Shown piece after piece: positions 1 to 10,042 of a stretch of 64,000 nt of DNA. The notes beneath the pieces were generated by a model that saw only the letters and a list, made by a program, of their open reading frames with translations, made no database searches and was not told where the DNA came from. Both the position numbers and the translations under genes were made by a program. Where the stretch lies: contig OZ345362.1 of assembly GCA_977006965.1 (NCBI GenBank), forward strand, positions 1,426,001 through 1,490,000. Direction: 5' to 3'. Each line of letters starts with the position of its first letter. Position 1 is the first letter of the stretch. The stretch comes from Phymatolithon calcareum. Lineage: Eukaryota; Rhodophyta; Florideophyceae; Hapalidiales.

Positions 1-633
1 GCCGCATCCATTGATTTTTTGTACCTATTAATCAGTTACTGATTGGAATATCTGGGAATGACGACCGACTATTCAACAGATTGGAACTGCTACACCATAT
101 TGATATCGCTTCGAACATTCCGTGTCCGCCGTTTCCCGCCGCTCAACACGGCCACACCTTCGCTCGTACCTTCCTCAACTCTACAACTCCCACCGACTGC
201 ACACTACTCCGACCACACTATGATTCCCATTCGCTCCCTCTGGCCCTACTGAACAAACAAACATGAGTGAGCGTTTATCTACCTTTCCGTACGCTTGCAG
301 GAGCACAATGTTGAGCGGGGCAGAATGCAAAAACAGCCTGTGAAATAATCTACACTCTCGATACAATTTTCTTTCTTTCGTACCATCAACCAACCTTATC
401 CTTATCTGCATGCATAAGCACACAAATAGCAATGATCAATCCTCCACACAACCCAGGCGGGGCCCATGCGGCGTGAATTGCACCCGGCGGCAGGGCCGCC
501 GGCCCATTCCGCCCAACCGCCGCACAAACGTCCGCAATGCCCAGCACGCAAGTACCGCGTCTTCGCACAGCACTTTCACGCCTCTGCACAACAGCCAGCG
601 AAGCGCCGCCTACGGCGTGCGCGCTCGCCTCCA
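1..633. other. 5' flank of first protease, no gene seen
   Basis: I see no convincing gene here. The reading frame of the first protease stays open upstream to 466, but that extension is Arg/Pro-rich and lacks a leader character, whereas the ATG at 634 opens directly into a signal peptide. The stretch therefore probably holds the promoter and 5' UTR of the protease. I recognise no specific element. Confidence 0.4.
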
Positions 634-2070
634 ATGAAGCGTGTCCTTCGCCTGACACTCACCCTGTCACTCCTCCTCTACGCGACCGGCGCACGAGCCG
701 CCAAGCTCAACAAGCGCGTATCCGTCATCCATGGGCCGGAAGGCTGCGTCCCTCGCGGCTCACTCTCGATGCGCGGGTACACAGAGCCCACCCGATGCCC
801 CTGTCTGATGCGGCACGCGCTGCAAAGTGGGGAGCGCGGGTCTGCGTATGTGGACTTTCTAGTGTTACGCGTATCTGAATTTGCCAACTGGAAGGCATCA
901 AACTTCTCCCTCGAACCACGTTTCGAAACGCGGTACTCCACAGTAAACGCAACGTCCTCCATGTACTCCTTCCTCCACGGAGGCTATTTCTTCACCTCTG
1001 GCAACATGTATCTCCCCGACACATCCGACTTCGTCCTCGCCATCCGCACAGCATCAACCGAGAGGGATTGTGCCACCCAGGTGCAATTCGTCTTCGAGAC
1101 CGCTCCGACACCCTGCGAAGCAAAGCTCAACATGACGGCCACACTCAACCGCACTCTCCGCGTCGTGGGCGGTCTCCCCGCCGGCGACGCACTCCGCGAG
1201 GCAAGTGCTGTCGTCCGCTCCGCATCCGGTGAATGCTCCGCGTCCGTGATTGGCAATCGCTGGCTGCTCACCGCGGCACATTGCGCCGTTCGACCCGGTG
1301 CACGTGCGCGCATCGGCGGATTCGACTCTGCGAGTGGCGCATCGTACTTTGTCGACGCCGTCATAACGCATCCCGCATACTTCACCTCGAATGCATCCGG
1401 GCTCGCCACTCACGACGTCGCCGTGCTGCGTATGACGAGCACGATTGCCAACGCGAGACCGCTATCACTGAACGGAGACATCCTGATGGCAGGGTCGTAT
1501 GCGCGTGCCGTGGGATACGGGCAGATTGCAGAGGGATGGATTGGACATGTACGTGCGCGAGAATTGCGACGCGTGGACGTGCCAAAGGTGGAGATGCCCG
1601 AGTGTCGAAGAGCATTCCAGCGCCATAGTGCTGCCGTGGTGGCAAGGGCGTTGCAGGAGGGGCATTTGTGCGCGGGATATGTCGACGTGGAGGCTGAGTG
1701 TCAGGGTGATACTTGCACGGGTGATAGTGGTGGTCCGCTTGTTGTGAGAAGGGGGGAGAGTGTTGTGCAGGTTGGGATTACTTCGGGCGGACTTGGATGT
1801 GCACGGCCGGGATTGCCGGGGGTGTATGTCAACGTGGCGATGTACGCGGGGTGGATTGTGAAGGTCACGGAGGGCGCGGCGAAGATGGGCAGGGGTCCTG
1901 TGGGGACTGGGAGTGCGAAGGCGGAGATGTCTAATTTCGGAGGGGGAAGAAGGAGGGGGGGAATTCCTGTGTGGGGTGGTGTCGTGGGTGTCGGCGTGCT
2001 TTTAATCGCTATTCTTGGATCGGTGCTGTGTTGGTGGCGAAATCGACCGAAGGAGGAAGATTTGGCGTAG
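634..2070 (+). CDS. Membrane-anchored trypsin-like serine protease (S1 family), copy 1
   Basis: Predicted 478-residue protein. The ATG at 634 is preferred over the longer frame because it starts a signal peptide (residues 1-22, ending ATGARA). Residues about 30-175 form an N-terminal domain I do not recognise, with Cys38, a CPC motif at 55-57 and Cys146/161. A trypsin-type activation site follows (RVVGG, 176-180). The triad is visible: His216 in LTAAHC, Asp261 in THDVAVL and Ser365 in TGDSGGP. Asp359, six residues before the Ser, predicts cleavage after Arg/Lys. A hydrophobic segment near the C-terminus (VGVGVLLIAILGSVLCWW) followed by a short charged tail suggests a type I membrane protein with the protease outside the cell or in the lumen. 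The next gene is a same-strand paralogue 310 bp downstream. Substrate unknown. The protease call is secure; the membrane anchor is likely. Confidence 0.9.
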   Translation: MKRVLRLTLTLSLLLYATGARAAKLNKRVSVIHGPEGCVPRGSLSMRGYTEPTRCPCLMRHALQSGERGSAYVDFLVLRVSEFANWKASNFSLEPRFETRYSTVNATSSMYSFLHGGYFFTSGNMYLPDTSDFVLAIRTASTERDCATQVQFVFETAPTPCEAKLNMTATLNRTLRVVGGLPAGDALREASAVVRSASGECSASVIGNRWLLTAAHCAVRPGARARIGGFDSASGASYFVDAVITHPAYFTSNASGLATHDVAVLRMTSTIANARPLSLNGDILMAGSYARAVGYGQIAEGWIGHVRARELRRVDVPKVEMPECRRAFQRHSAAVVARALQEGHLCAGYVDVEAECQGDTCTGDSGGPLVVRRGESVVQVGITSGGLGCARPGLPGVYVNVAMYAGWIVKVTEGAAKMGRGPVGTGSAKAEMSNFGGGRRRGGIPVWGGVVGVGVLLIAILGSVLCWWRNRPKEEDLA

Positions 2071-2380
2071 CGCGGCACTCGCGCTGCGGGCAGGGATTCG
2101 TGGAGGCGGGGCGAGTTGGAGAAAAGGAGCACTCACGGCGGAGTGATGATTCATCCGTGGATGCGCCGTGGGGAGATATGATGTGTGAAATTGGTCCGTT
2201 TCATACGCGGTGGAGTGCAGAGGGCCAAGTGGCGATCATCGACTCTGGGCACATCCTCGACCCCGATAGCCTTCTGCTCACGCAGGCTGCAGGGGAGGAG
2301 GTTCTCATCGATTGAAGTTTTGCAGTACTAGTGTCGCGCCTGCATCCGCAATGCTCTGTCCGGCCGCACCCGCGTGAAAC
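2071..2380. other. Intergenic spacer between the tandem proteases
   Basis: Short spacer between two same-strand paralogues. It must hold the 3' end of the first transcript and the promoter of the second. No distinct motif is recognised. Confidence 0.4.
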
Positions 2381-5035
2381 ATGCGTCGTCATGCGGGTTT
2401 GCCGTTGTATCCGTTTCACCGTTGTTTTCGTTTACCATGCGCTCTACTTCTGCTGCTTGCAACTGTTGTCGCAGTAGGGGATGGCGCTTTGCTGCCACAG
2501 AATGGTAAAGAACACCACACTCTTTCTTCTGGCACTGTGTATCTTCGACCGAGCTCTCGAGTAACGTTGCAGAAGGTTCCTCGATGCATTCCGAAGGGCA
2601 ATCAGCATATTTTCGGCGTCACTGCAGATGTACAATGCCCGTGTCTCGTTCGCTTCTCCCTTGCGCGTGGCATGCGCCGCGAAATCAGAGGAAGGACTGT
2701 TGATTTTCTCATTGTTTCGAGCGAAGAGGCGGAGTTTGTCCGTGAACAACCGAGAAGAAATGTGTCGTTCATACCGCGATATTCAATCCCTGGTACTCGC
2801 GCAGCTTTTGATGACAGCACTAATGAGTACAGATATCTCTCACCGGGTTTCGAGATTTCTGAACCATCTGCGTTTGCACTTGTGCTTCGCACAACGTCTC
2901 CTAGAGATGAGTGCGGTCTTTCGGTTGGTTATGTTTTGGAACCTGTACCTGTGCAATGTCCCCTCCGACTCGACGCGCAACAAAATGCGCCGATAGAAGC
3001 TACATCAACAAACGCCGCCGATACTGTCCTCGCTCCCCGTGTCGTCGGCGGTGCCCCTCCGACGGATCGCCATCGAGCCTCCATGGTTTCCTTCGTGCGG
3101 AAAGAAGGCTTATATTGTAGCGGATCGTACATCGCCCCTGGATGGATTCTTACTGCCGCACATTGTCGCGTCTCTGTGGGAGATACGGCGTTTATCGGCG
3201 GAGAGAACGGCATTACCGGATGGACGAGGAAAGTTGCAAAAGTTGTTCCGCATCCCTCCTATGATTTCTCCAAGAGTAATGGCCCGTATGATATTGCTAT
3301 CGTGCAACTGCTTGGAACTGCCATTGTTGGACCTGTCCCGCTCCCCATCAACATCAAGCCTACATTGCCAGCTGAAATGTCATATGTGCGAATCGCAGGT
3401 TATGGCCGTATTTCAGAAGATTTCGCGGCTGCTGACCCTCCATCACTTCGAACTGTTGATTTGCCAGTTGTTCCCATGGTGCAGTGCTTGCAGAAATATA
3501 CTATTGTTAACATGGATGTCCCTCTAAACCCAACCGTGCAACTTTGCGCTGGATATGTTGATGGGGAGTGCGACGCTTGTCAAGGAGACTCGGGAGGACC
3601 CGTTCTTGTGCTCGATGAGGCAGGTGGTCCTGTGCAAGTTGGAATCGTGTCATACGGTATGGGTTGCGCTAACGGAGGAATTCCTGGTGTCTATACACGT
3701 ATCGCCCCGTTTGCAAAATGGATTCAGTCCGTCGTCACCAACGTCCAGATGTCCAGCTCTGGCACTGTTGTTATTGCTCGCTCGCTCAATTCGAACGTCA
3801 ATGGGTCTGCACCTCCGGCTGGTCTCGGCATTGACGGTATAGATCCGGACAAGCTTGATACGTTTGGCGTGTCAGAGATCGTCGGCGAAACGAGAATTGT
3901 AACGCTTCTGAAAATTGTTGTGCCTTCGGTCATCGTATGTGTCTCCATTATTTTCTTTTTAATCGCCTGTGTTATGTGCTTCGCTGCCAGTCGGTACCGA
4001 GATCAAACATTGTCCGACTACGCAACGGGAAAGCGGACAAAGACTTTGGGTGGAGACAGTTCGGACCGTCCCGGAGCTGGCAGTTCTCTTGCAGACTCCA
4101 TTTTCGGCGCTTTTCCGGTGCTTTCCTCTCCGAAACCATCCCCGCCCACGCCTCCACCAAAAGTGTGGAGTCCGCCAGTGAATCCTCCTCCGCCGAGACA
4201 GAGGAGGAGGCCTGGACGTCGAAGAAAGCAACAAGAAATTGTTCGCATGCCGGAGGATATGTTGCGCATGGAACAGGAAGAAGCAGGGATACCGATCGGT
4301 GGCGCTGTCACACTCCCCGACCAACCGCGTGGAGTACACGAAGCAAGAGAGGCCGAAAGGCAAGAAATGAGAAGCAATGAACCATTGCCGAGGCGAAGAA
4401 GCAAGCGGGATAGTGGGCGAGGTCAATCTGAAAGACTCGCAGACCAACCAGGTGGAGTATACGGAGCAAGAGAAGGTGACAGTCCAGAAATGCGAATGGA
4501 TGAAACATTGCCGAGACGAAGCAGCAAGCGGGATAGTGGGCGAGGGCAATCTGCCAGACTCGCCGACCAACCGAGTGGAGTACACGGAGCAAGAGAGGGC
4601 GGCAGTCCTGAAATGCAAAGGGATGAAACATTGCCGAGACGAAGCAGCAAGCGAAATAGTGGGCGAGGGCAATCTGCCAGACTCGCTGATCAACCGAGTG
4701 GAGTACACGGAGCAAGAGAGGGTGACAGTCCTGAAATGCAAAGGGATGAAGCAATGCCGAGACGAAGCAGCAAGCGGGATAGCGGGCGAGGGCAACCTAT
4801 GGGTATTTTAAGACACCCGGACCGCGAGGAGATGGAAGCGCGGGTGGATGAACCGCGCATCAGTGAGGAGGTTGAAGAGTTGGAGCGACGGCGCAGAAAC
4901 GACATATTCGAGGAACGTTACCCAACGATCCAAAATCCCGCATCGACCTATTTGATTCCTGCTTTCGACGAAATCGAACCAGAGCGGACATCTACAAGAC
5001 CCATTGTGCGATTCCGCGATGACCTTTACAGATAG
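2381..5035 (+). CDS. Membrane-anchored trypsin-like serine protease, copy 2, with repeat-containing tail
   Basis: 884 residues. The ATG at 2381 gives a signal peptide with hydrophobic core CALLLLLATVVAV. Residues about 62-195 match the unrecognised N-terminal domain of the upstream gene (Cys69, CPC at 86-88, Cys178/193, aligned VDFL and F.L..RT segments). An activation site RVVGG lies at 220-224. Catalytic residues are His261 (LTAAHC), Asp304 (YDIAIV) and Ser404 (CQGDSGGP), with Asp398 predicting trypsin specificity. A transmembrane helix spans about 507-533. The roughly 350-residue tail is charged and proline/arginine rich (PPTPPPKVWSPPVNPPPPR, then RRRPGRRRK) and contains four 41-residue repeats. 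Such a tail could be a cytoplasmic signalling or scaffolding region, which is inference. The two genes look like a tandem duplication whose C-terminal tails then diverged. The last 85 codons also occur inverted just downstream. Confidence 0.9.
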   Translation: MRRHAGLPLYPFHRCFRLPCALLLLLATVVAVGDGALLPQNGKEHHTLSSGTVYLRPSSRVTLQKVPRCIPKGNQHIFGVTADVQCPCLVRFSLARGMRREIRGRTVDFLIVSSEEAEFVREQPRRNVSFIPRYSIPGTRAAFDDSTNEYRYLSPGFEISEPSAFALVLRTTSPRDECGLSVGYVLEPVPVQCPLRLDAQQNAPIEATSTNAADTVLAPRVVGGAPPTDRHRASMVSFVRKEGLYCSGSYIAPGWILTAAHCRVSVGDTAFIGGENGITGWTRKVAKVVPHPSYDFSKSNGPYDIAIVQLLGTAIVGPVPLPINIKPTLPAEMSYVRIAGYGRISEDFAAADPPSLRTVDLPVVPMVQCLQKYTIVNMDVPLNPTVQLCAGYVDGECDACQGDSGGPVLVLDEAGGPVQVGIVSYGMGCANGGIPGVYTRIAPFAKWIQSVVTNVQMSSSGTVVIARSLNSNVNGSAPPAGLGIDGIDPDKLDTFGVSEIVGETRIVTLLKIVVPSVIVCVSIIFFLIACVMCFAASRYRDQTLSDYATGKRTKTLGGDSSDRPGAGSSLADSIFGAFPVLSSPKPSPPTPPPKVWSPPVNPPPPRQRRRPGRRRKQQEIVRMPEDMLRMEQEEAGIPIGGAVTLPDQPRGVHEAREAERQEMRSNEPLPRRRSKRDSGRGQSERLADQPGGVYGAREGDSPEMRMDETLPRRSSKRDSGRGQSARLADQPSGVHGAREGGSPEMQRDETLPRRSSKRNSGRGQSARLADQPSGVHGAREGDSPEMQRDEAMPRRSSKRDSGRGQPMGILRHPDREEMEARVDEPRISEEVEELERRRRNDIFEERYPTIQNPASTYLIPAFDEIEPERTSTRPIVRFRDDLYR
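4313..4804 (+). repeat. Four 123-bp coding tandem repeats (41 residues each)
   Basis: Four consecutive 41-residue units in the tail of the second protease. Each contains DQP.GV..ARE, then PEM, then a basic stretch PRR.SKR.SGRGQ. The last three are nearly identical and the first more diverged, as expected for recent unequal exchange. Each unit has basic, Ser-rich SKRDSGRGQ, a plausible phosphorylation or proteolysis site (inference). Copy number may vary between individuals. Confidence 0.85.
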
Positions 5036-5716
5036 TTCTTACTCAAGTTTTATAGTTCTAATTTTACTACTGTACTAAATTTGAATGCCTCCCGAATTTT
5101 TCTTATCGAAGTTCATGAATCTTCCAGTTTAACGACCCTCTGCAGAAACCTAGCTCTTTTGTTTTCGTGATCGGCCCTCAGTTATGTAACATGGCCGGAG
5201 ATGGATGGCCTCGAGAGAGCCACCTGCGCAATGGGTATGTATCATGCATGAGAGGCCAAGCCCCAGGATCATCAAGTGCTTTCGAGGCCATCCATCTCCC
5301 TTAATGTTACATAGCTGAGGGCCGATCACGAAAACAAAGAGCTGGGTTTCTGCAGAAGGTCCTTAAAATAGAAGGTTCATGAACTTCGATAAGAAAAATT
5401 CGGGAGGCATTCGAATTTAGTACAGTAGTAAAATTAGAACTATAAAACTTGAGTAAGAACTATCTGTGAAGGTCATCGCGGAATCGCACAATGGGTCTTG
5501 TCGATGTCCGCTCTGGTTCGATTTCGTCAAACGCAGGAATCAAATAGGTCGATGCGGGATTTTGGATCGTTGTTTATCGTTCCTCGAATATGACGTTCCT
5601 GTGCCGTCCCTCCAACTCTTCAACCTCCTCACTGATGCGTAGTTCCCCCACCCGTGCTTCTATCTCCTCGCGGTCCGGGTGTCTCAAACTCCCACACGTT
5701 GCCCTCGCCCACTATC
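4776..5716. repeat. Large inverted duplication around the 3' end of protease copy 2
   Basis: Left arm about 4776-5217 and right arm about 5279-5716 are near-identical in opposite orientation, separated by about 61 bp. The left arm holds the last 85 or so codons of protease copy 2, its stop codon and about 180 bp of 3' flank. The right arm repeats all of this with scattered substitutions and small indels. The transcript end would be able to fold into a very long hairpin if transcription reads through. Confidence 0.9.
5460..5716 (-). pseudogene. Antisense fragment of the protease copy 2 C-terminus
   Basis: Right arm of the inverted duplication, carrying the terminal codons and stop (complement at 5460-5462) of the protease tail on the minus strand. 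There is no start and no link to a protease domain. Indels relative to the left arm, for example near 5690, break the frame. It is a fragment, not a gene. Confidence 0.75.
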
Positions 5717-6958
5717 ATGCATTTCTGAGCTCCATTTTTGTGTGAAACATCTTTAAGGTTGAGAAAAGGGCGCGCTTTTGGACGGAAAGTCTAGCGATTA
5801 GAACAAATGCGCTTGTCGATATTCTGTTGTCTCCTGGTCGACATCTTCCCCTTAGAGCAGCTATACCGTTGAATTGACGAAAGGACGAGCACATAGTTGT
5901 TCGACGCAGCCTGCCGGTGCCAGCCTGGCGTTGGTATTGAATTGGACTCCTTTGGAAAGTTGATGTGCTTTTTCTTAAAAAAAACTATTTTCCCACGCCT
6001 CGCCCTCACCCGAATGGAACCAACCCATTGTGATCATCAGAATTGTGCCCCTTGGAAATTCGGTCACTTCAAGTGGGACAGTTGCCTTTTGATTTCAAGA
6101 GCCTCGGACACTTACTCAATTATTCTGGCCGTCCACTCAGATGATCTGCATGCAAGCTGGTCGTGGAACTACTGTGCTAGGGTTCCTTCTGATCGTGCTT
6201 AATATTTTTAAATATGCTATACCGGCTCCAAACTGCAGCAAAAAGTGATAGCAATTTCCCCCGGACTTTATGTACTGAGAAAATCGACCAATGTCTTTCT
6301 GGGCCTTATCTCCTCGGGGCTGACGTTCTACCGGGCGAACCTGCCCATAAAATGAACAAATCTAGGTAGATCCCTCCATTTCAGAGGAGTTTCTGCTAAA
6401 CAATAAGTATGAAACTTAAAGAACTTGTACATTTTAGATTTTGTAGCATTAGTACTTTTAAGTATTTAAAAATGGATATCGCTTATCTGAAATTGGGGAA
6501 AGTCGGCGTCCTAGTATGGAGTTCAAAAATTCCTATACCTGCCTACAGTAGGTATCTTTAACGGTACTTGGTCATCGCCCAATGCAGGTGCAGCCTTCAG
6601 GCGGAGAACTACCGTACAGTAGCATGCCAGTCTTGTCGCAAAGAATTCCGAGATCATACAAGTGCTTACACCTCGTTGCATCCTTGTTGACGAGCCCTCC
6701 TCAGTACAATATTGACGTCGATGCAGCTAGCTGCATAAAATATTTATTTTTCATTCCGCGGCACTGTAAGCTGATATGTCGTACTCAAGATCCTGCCGTT
6801 ACACACGGCACTGCGAATGAGGAGACTGAATCGCAACGGTCGTTCCGCTTGCATTCCTGGTCTCCAGTATGCACTAGACTAAATCTCCGTCGGGCTGCGG
6901 CGTTCGCCCTTGTCCCCACGCTCGCTACCGCTCACCGTCTTCGTTCACCTGTTCCACA
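5717..6958. other. Intergenic, no gene recognised
   Basis: About 1.2 kb of AT-richer sequence with only short unsupported frames. It presumably contains the promoter of the Hint-domain gene towards its right end. Confidence 0.4.
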
Positions 6959-8326
6959 ATGCGTTGCAAAATGTCCCGCAAACTGTTCCTCCCCGCGCTC
7001 TTGACCTTCTTGGCCCAATGCGCGCTGTGCGCTTCACTTCCGCTGCACCTCTCTGTCAGCGCTCGCGACATGAAGGAGACGCAAATTCTCGGCAACTATC
7101 GCAACCTGCCGCTGGGGTCCGGGAATACAGATTGCCCATCCGCGCTGGGCATTCGGCAGGTGGAGCCGACCGTCTCCCCACGCCGCCAATTTTTCATCAT
7201 TCCTCATCAGTATATGTACATTCCGAATTACCCGGATGGACAATTCGCGTGTTTCAATTCCGTCACAAGCGAAGATTCGATCACGAATTTCTCGTCCACG
7301 GTGTTGCAACGCAGCAAAGATGTCACACTGGATCGGTCAGTCGACCTGATAGACAAGTTTGCACTCGCCGGTGAGAACTTCTTCATAGGACATGAAATCG
7401 GCGATCGCGTTTGCAACGGATATACACTTCCGTCCGGTACAGTATCCATGTGGATGGCGCCGAGTAGTGGTCGCCTAATTATGGCGCAAAACGACGACAA
7501 CATCATTCGTTTCGAGGGCGGATGGAAGTATATCTACTTCTTCACCGAACCACCCTGTCTGTACCAGGGTGACGCACGTGTTCAGGGTAGAGTGATTACA
7601 GTTCCGTCTCGAAGTCCGACACCGTCGCCCACTCCACGACCATCCATTCCACCCGTCATTCCCCGCCCACCGGCCGGAGAGCCTGGCACGGTCGGAGACG
7701 GCGGTCCAATCGGCGGTGCACGACCCACTGCAAGCCCCAATGGCGGCTTCTTCAACCCGAATGCGTCATCGCGCCGAATATGCTTCCCTGCCGGCGCGCG
7801 AGTGCGTGTGCGTCGACTCGGATTCAGCGCTCGTGTGAGTATCGAGGATTTGCGCACGGGAGATCGGGTGCATGACGGGTTTGAAGACGGAAAAGCAACC
7901 TTCTCGCGTGTGCTCGGCATCTCGCACGCGGACGCAGACGCAATGTCAGACTTCGTGCAGTTGCGGGCGGGAAATTTGTCCCTCGCACTCTCTCCATCGC
8001 ATTTCGTCGTCACCGCACGAGGCACAGTGCCGGCGCGTACCGTCGTCGTCGGAGACGTGTTGTATGGTGGCGAATACGGAAGAGAAGCTTATGTGGTTGC
8101 GGTGTATAGTGTCCGAAGACAAGGGCTTTTTTCGCCGGTCACAGAGTCGGGAACGATTGTTGTGAACGATGTGGTTGCAAGCGTGTATACAGAGGCATTA
8201 TTGCCGTCGGCTGCACACGCCGCGCTCGCGCCGCTTCGTGCACTTGGTGCACGATCTGCGATGAGTGAGGTCGTCGCGTGGGCGTCACATGGCTTGCGCT
8301 GGGGCGCGATGTACATTTTGTGGTAA
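6959..8326 (+). CDS. Secreted protein with C-terminal Hint (Hedgehog/intein) autoprocessing module
   Basis: 455 residues. A second in-frame Met at residue 5 opens the signal peptide core (LFLPALLTFLAQCALC). Residues about 30-205 form an N-terminal domain with paired Cys that I do not recognise. A Pro/Ser-rich linker (about 218-240, SPTPSPTPRPSIPP) and a Gly-rich stretch lead to the Hint module from Cys275 (ICFPAGARV). The module shows V.IEDLRTGDRV and SPSHFVV, with His348 matching the conserved TxxH block but with Ser in place of Thr, and ends with VVNDVVASVYTE. In Hedgehog proteins the last motif is SCYA, and here the Cys position is Val409. By family knowledge, such modules cleave before their first Cys through a thioester and may attach a nucleophile to the released N-terminal part. 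The ligand and the modification are unknown. Intronless, with no operon-like neighbour. Confidence 0.85.
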   Translation: MRCKMSRKLFLPALLTFLAQCALCASLPLHLSVSARDMKETQILGNYRNLPLGSGNTDCPSALGIRQVEPTVSPRRQFFIIPHQYMYIPNYPDGQFACFNSVTSEDSITNFSSTVLQRSKDVTLDRSVDLIDKFALAGENFFIGHEIGDRVCNGYTLPSGTVSMWMAPSSGRLIMAQNDDNIIRFEGGWKYIYFFTEPPCLYQGDARVQGRVITVPSRSPTPSPTPRPSIPPVIPRPPAGEPGTVGDGGPIGGARPTASPNGGFFNPNASSRRICFPAGARVRVRRLGFSARVSIEDLRTGDRVHDGFEDGKATFSRVLGISHADADAMSDFVQLRAGNLSLALSPSHFVVTARGTVPARTVVVGDVLYGGEYGREAYVVAVYSVRRQGLFSPVTESGTIVVNDVVASVYTEALLPSAAHAALAPLRALGARSAMSEVVAWASHGLRWGAMYILW

Positions 8327-9466
8327 GAGTGCATCCTGTTGTTTTGTACATCCGCCATGATAGGTGTGCATGTCATCGACGCGTCGGTTGTTTCCAGAAC
8401 ATTTACGAAAAAGATCTGTTCTTCTTGGCTTGGCTGGATTAATGGCTAAGGTGAGAGCCACGATGATCGGTTGTGGATGTGCGCGCAGCAAGCACTCTGT
8501 CAGCATCCGCCATCTTCGTCATGGTCGTGGCGCGAGAATCTATACCTTCGCAACCATCATCGATTTGGGCACGTTCGTCGTTCATTCCGTACAGATAATA
8601 TCTCGTTATGCGTCGGTTTGCATCTGGGTGGCATTTTTGTGCTGCTATTGATCCGGCGAAGTCCTTCCGGTGCTTGATTGACCACGGGAGAGCGCGTTTC
8701 GATGCATGTACAGCCGTCTCGACCGAGTAGCTCTCCAAAGAGCGCCGTGGCCTATTCATGGATGGATGGCGCAGGCAATGTAATTTTTGAAATTTTTTGA
8801 AATTTGCAAGATTTGGCAATTTCCAAATGAGGCTACGTCATCCATCATCTGCGCACCTCTTCTCAAGTTATCTTTGCGGCCGCCGGGTGCTGTACTGTAC
8901 AGGGCCATCATCGAACGAACGCCTGTACACACTGACTGCCCTTGTGAACCGAAACCGTCAAGGAAGCGCCTCAGAGCATTGAACAATCTGCGCAGTGGCG
9001 AGAGAAGGGAGGAGGTCGCCGAAGCAGCCAACCGACAACACGTGGACGCATCGGCAATACCCTAATTTAACTACGTGGTACACTTGGACTTGCAGAGCAC
9101 TACACACGATCGTTACGTGTCGTGACACGAGTGCGTACGCATCCTACGAAAGGGCCGTCATTGCCTCTTCTCTCGAGCAATAGTCTGTACGGTCCTCTCG
9201 GTTGGATTGTGCTCATTGTGCCTCCTCGAACACTCGTCTCGTCTGTCCGGGACGATCTTCCCCGGCCCCTGCATATCTTCGCCCCTCTCTCTCTGCACCT
9301 GCCCATGAACCTGCATTCTGCAGCTCACTGAATCTCCCTCTGACGCGCCAAGCCACTCTCGTGGCACGGCCTGCAATCCTTTTGCTCGAGCCGTGCCTCC
9401 ATACTCTATTGTCTGCCGGGTCACCTTAACCGCCTATATCGTCTGAGGCCCGGAACTTGCATAGAA
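8327..9466. other. Intergenic, no gene recognised
   Basis: About 1.1 kb between two host genes. Only short frames with no recognisable domain; likely 3' UTR of the Hint gene and 5' region of the PPPDE gene. Confidence 0.4.
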
Positions 9467-10042
9467 ATGACTCCAGTGCCGGCATCACTCGCCTCTCGTC
9501 CTCTCTCGCCCGTCCACCTCAACGTCTACGACGTGGTCACGCCAGGCGACCCGCAGTTAGTACCGCGATTGAACGATTGGCTTTTCGGCGTGGGCATGGG
9601 CGTGTTCCACACCGGTGTCGAAGTCTGTGGCACCGAGTACGCGTTCGGCGGCCATCTTGAGCCCTCATCCGGCGTCTTTGAGGTGGTACCGCGCCAATGC
9701 GGCGGAGTGCGTTACCGCACAAGTATCGCGCTCGGTCACACGGTATTCACTCGCGAGGAGGTTGCACGCATCGCCGCCCGACTTGGCGCTGGCCCGTTTT
9801 TCGGCCCGAATTACTCTCTCATTTCACACAACTGTAACCACTTCTCCAAGCGTTTTATTTCCGAACTTGGAATATCCAAATCGTTCCCGGCTTGGGTCAA
9901 CCGCCTTGCGCACGTCGCGGCGGGATTCAGTTGCTTGCTGCCCGAAGGCGTTGACCGTCCCATTGGGGAGGCAGTTCCTACTGCTGCGCGCGTCACAAAT
10001 ATCCAGGAGCCTCGAAAGCCGCCTCCGGTTGCCACGATGTAA
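9467..10042 (+). CDS. PPPDE (DeSI-like) cysteine peptidase
   Basis: 191 residues from the ATG at 9467. The PPPDE fold motifs are clear: an opening strand VHLNVYDV, then GVFHTGVEV with catalytic His48, YAFGGH, and SLISHNCNHFSKRF with catalytic Cys123. The family (PPPDE, or DeSI/DUF862) comprises papain-like thiol hydrolases that remove SUMO or ubiquitin or depalmitoylate proteins; which activity applies here cannot be told. No signal peptide, so cytosolic or nuclear. Length is normal for the family, and the C-terminal 35 residues look unstructured. Intronless, and the last clear single-copy-looking host gene before the transposon-rich part. Confidence 0.9.
   Translation: MTPVPASLASRPLSPVHLNVYDVVTPGDPQLVPRLNDWLFGVGMGVFHTGVEVCGTEYAFGGHLEPSSGVFEVVPRQCGGVRYRTSIALGHTVFTREEVARIAARLGAGPFFGPNYSLISHNCNHFSKRFISELGISKSFPAWVNRLAHVAAGFSCLLPEGVDRPIGEAVPTAARVTNIQEPRKPPPVATM

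Noticed and set aside
466-633. N-terminal extension of the first protease frame
   Set aside because: Arg/Pro-rich, no leader features, and the signal peptide begins at 634. The extension is probably 5' UTR that happens to be open.
3959-4795. Minus-strand 278-codon frame with repeats
   Set aside because: Shadow of the 41-residue repeats of the protease tail; its apparent repeats come from the sense repeats.
4313-4804. CRISPR-like array
   Set aside because: Repeats are contiguous coding repeats without spacers; the genome is eukaryotic in style.
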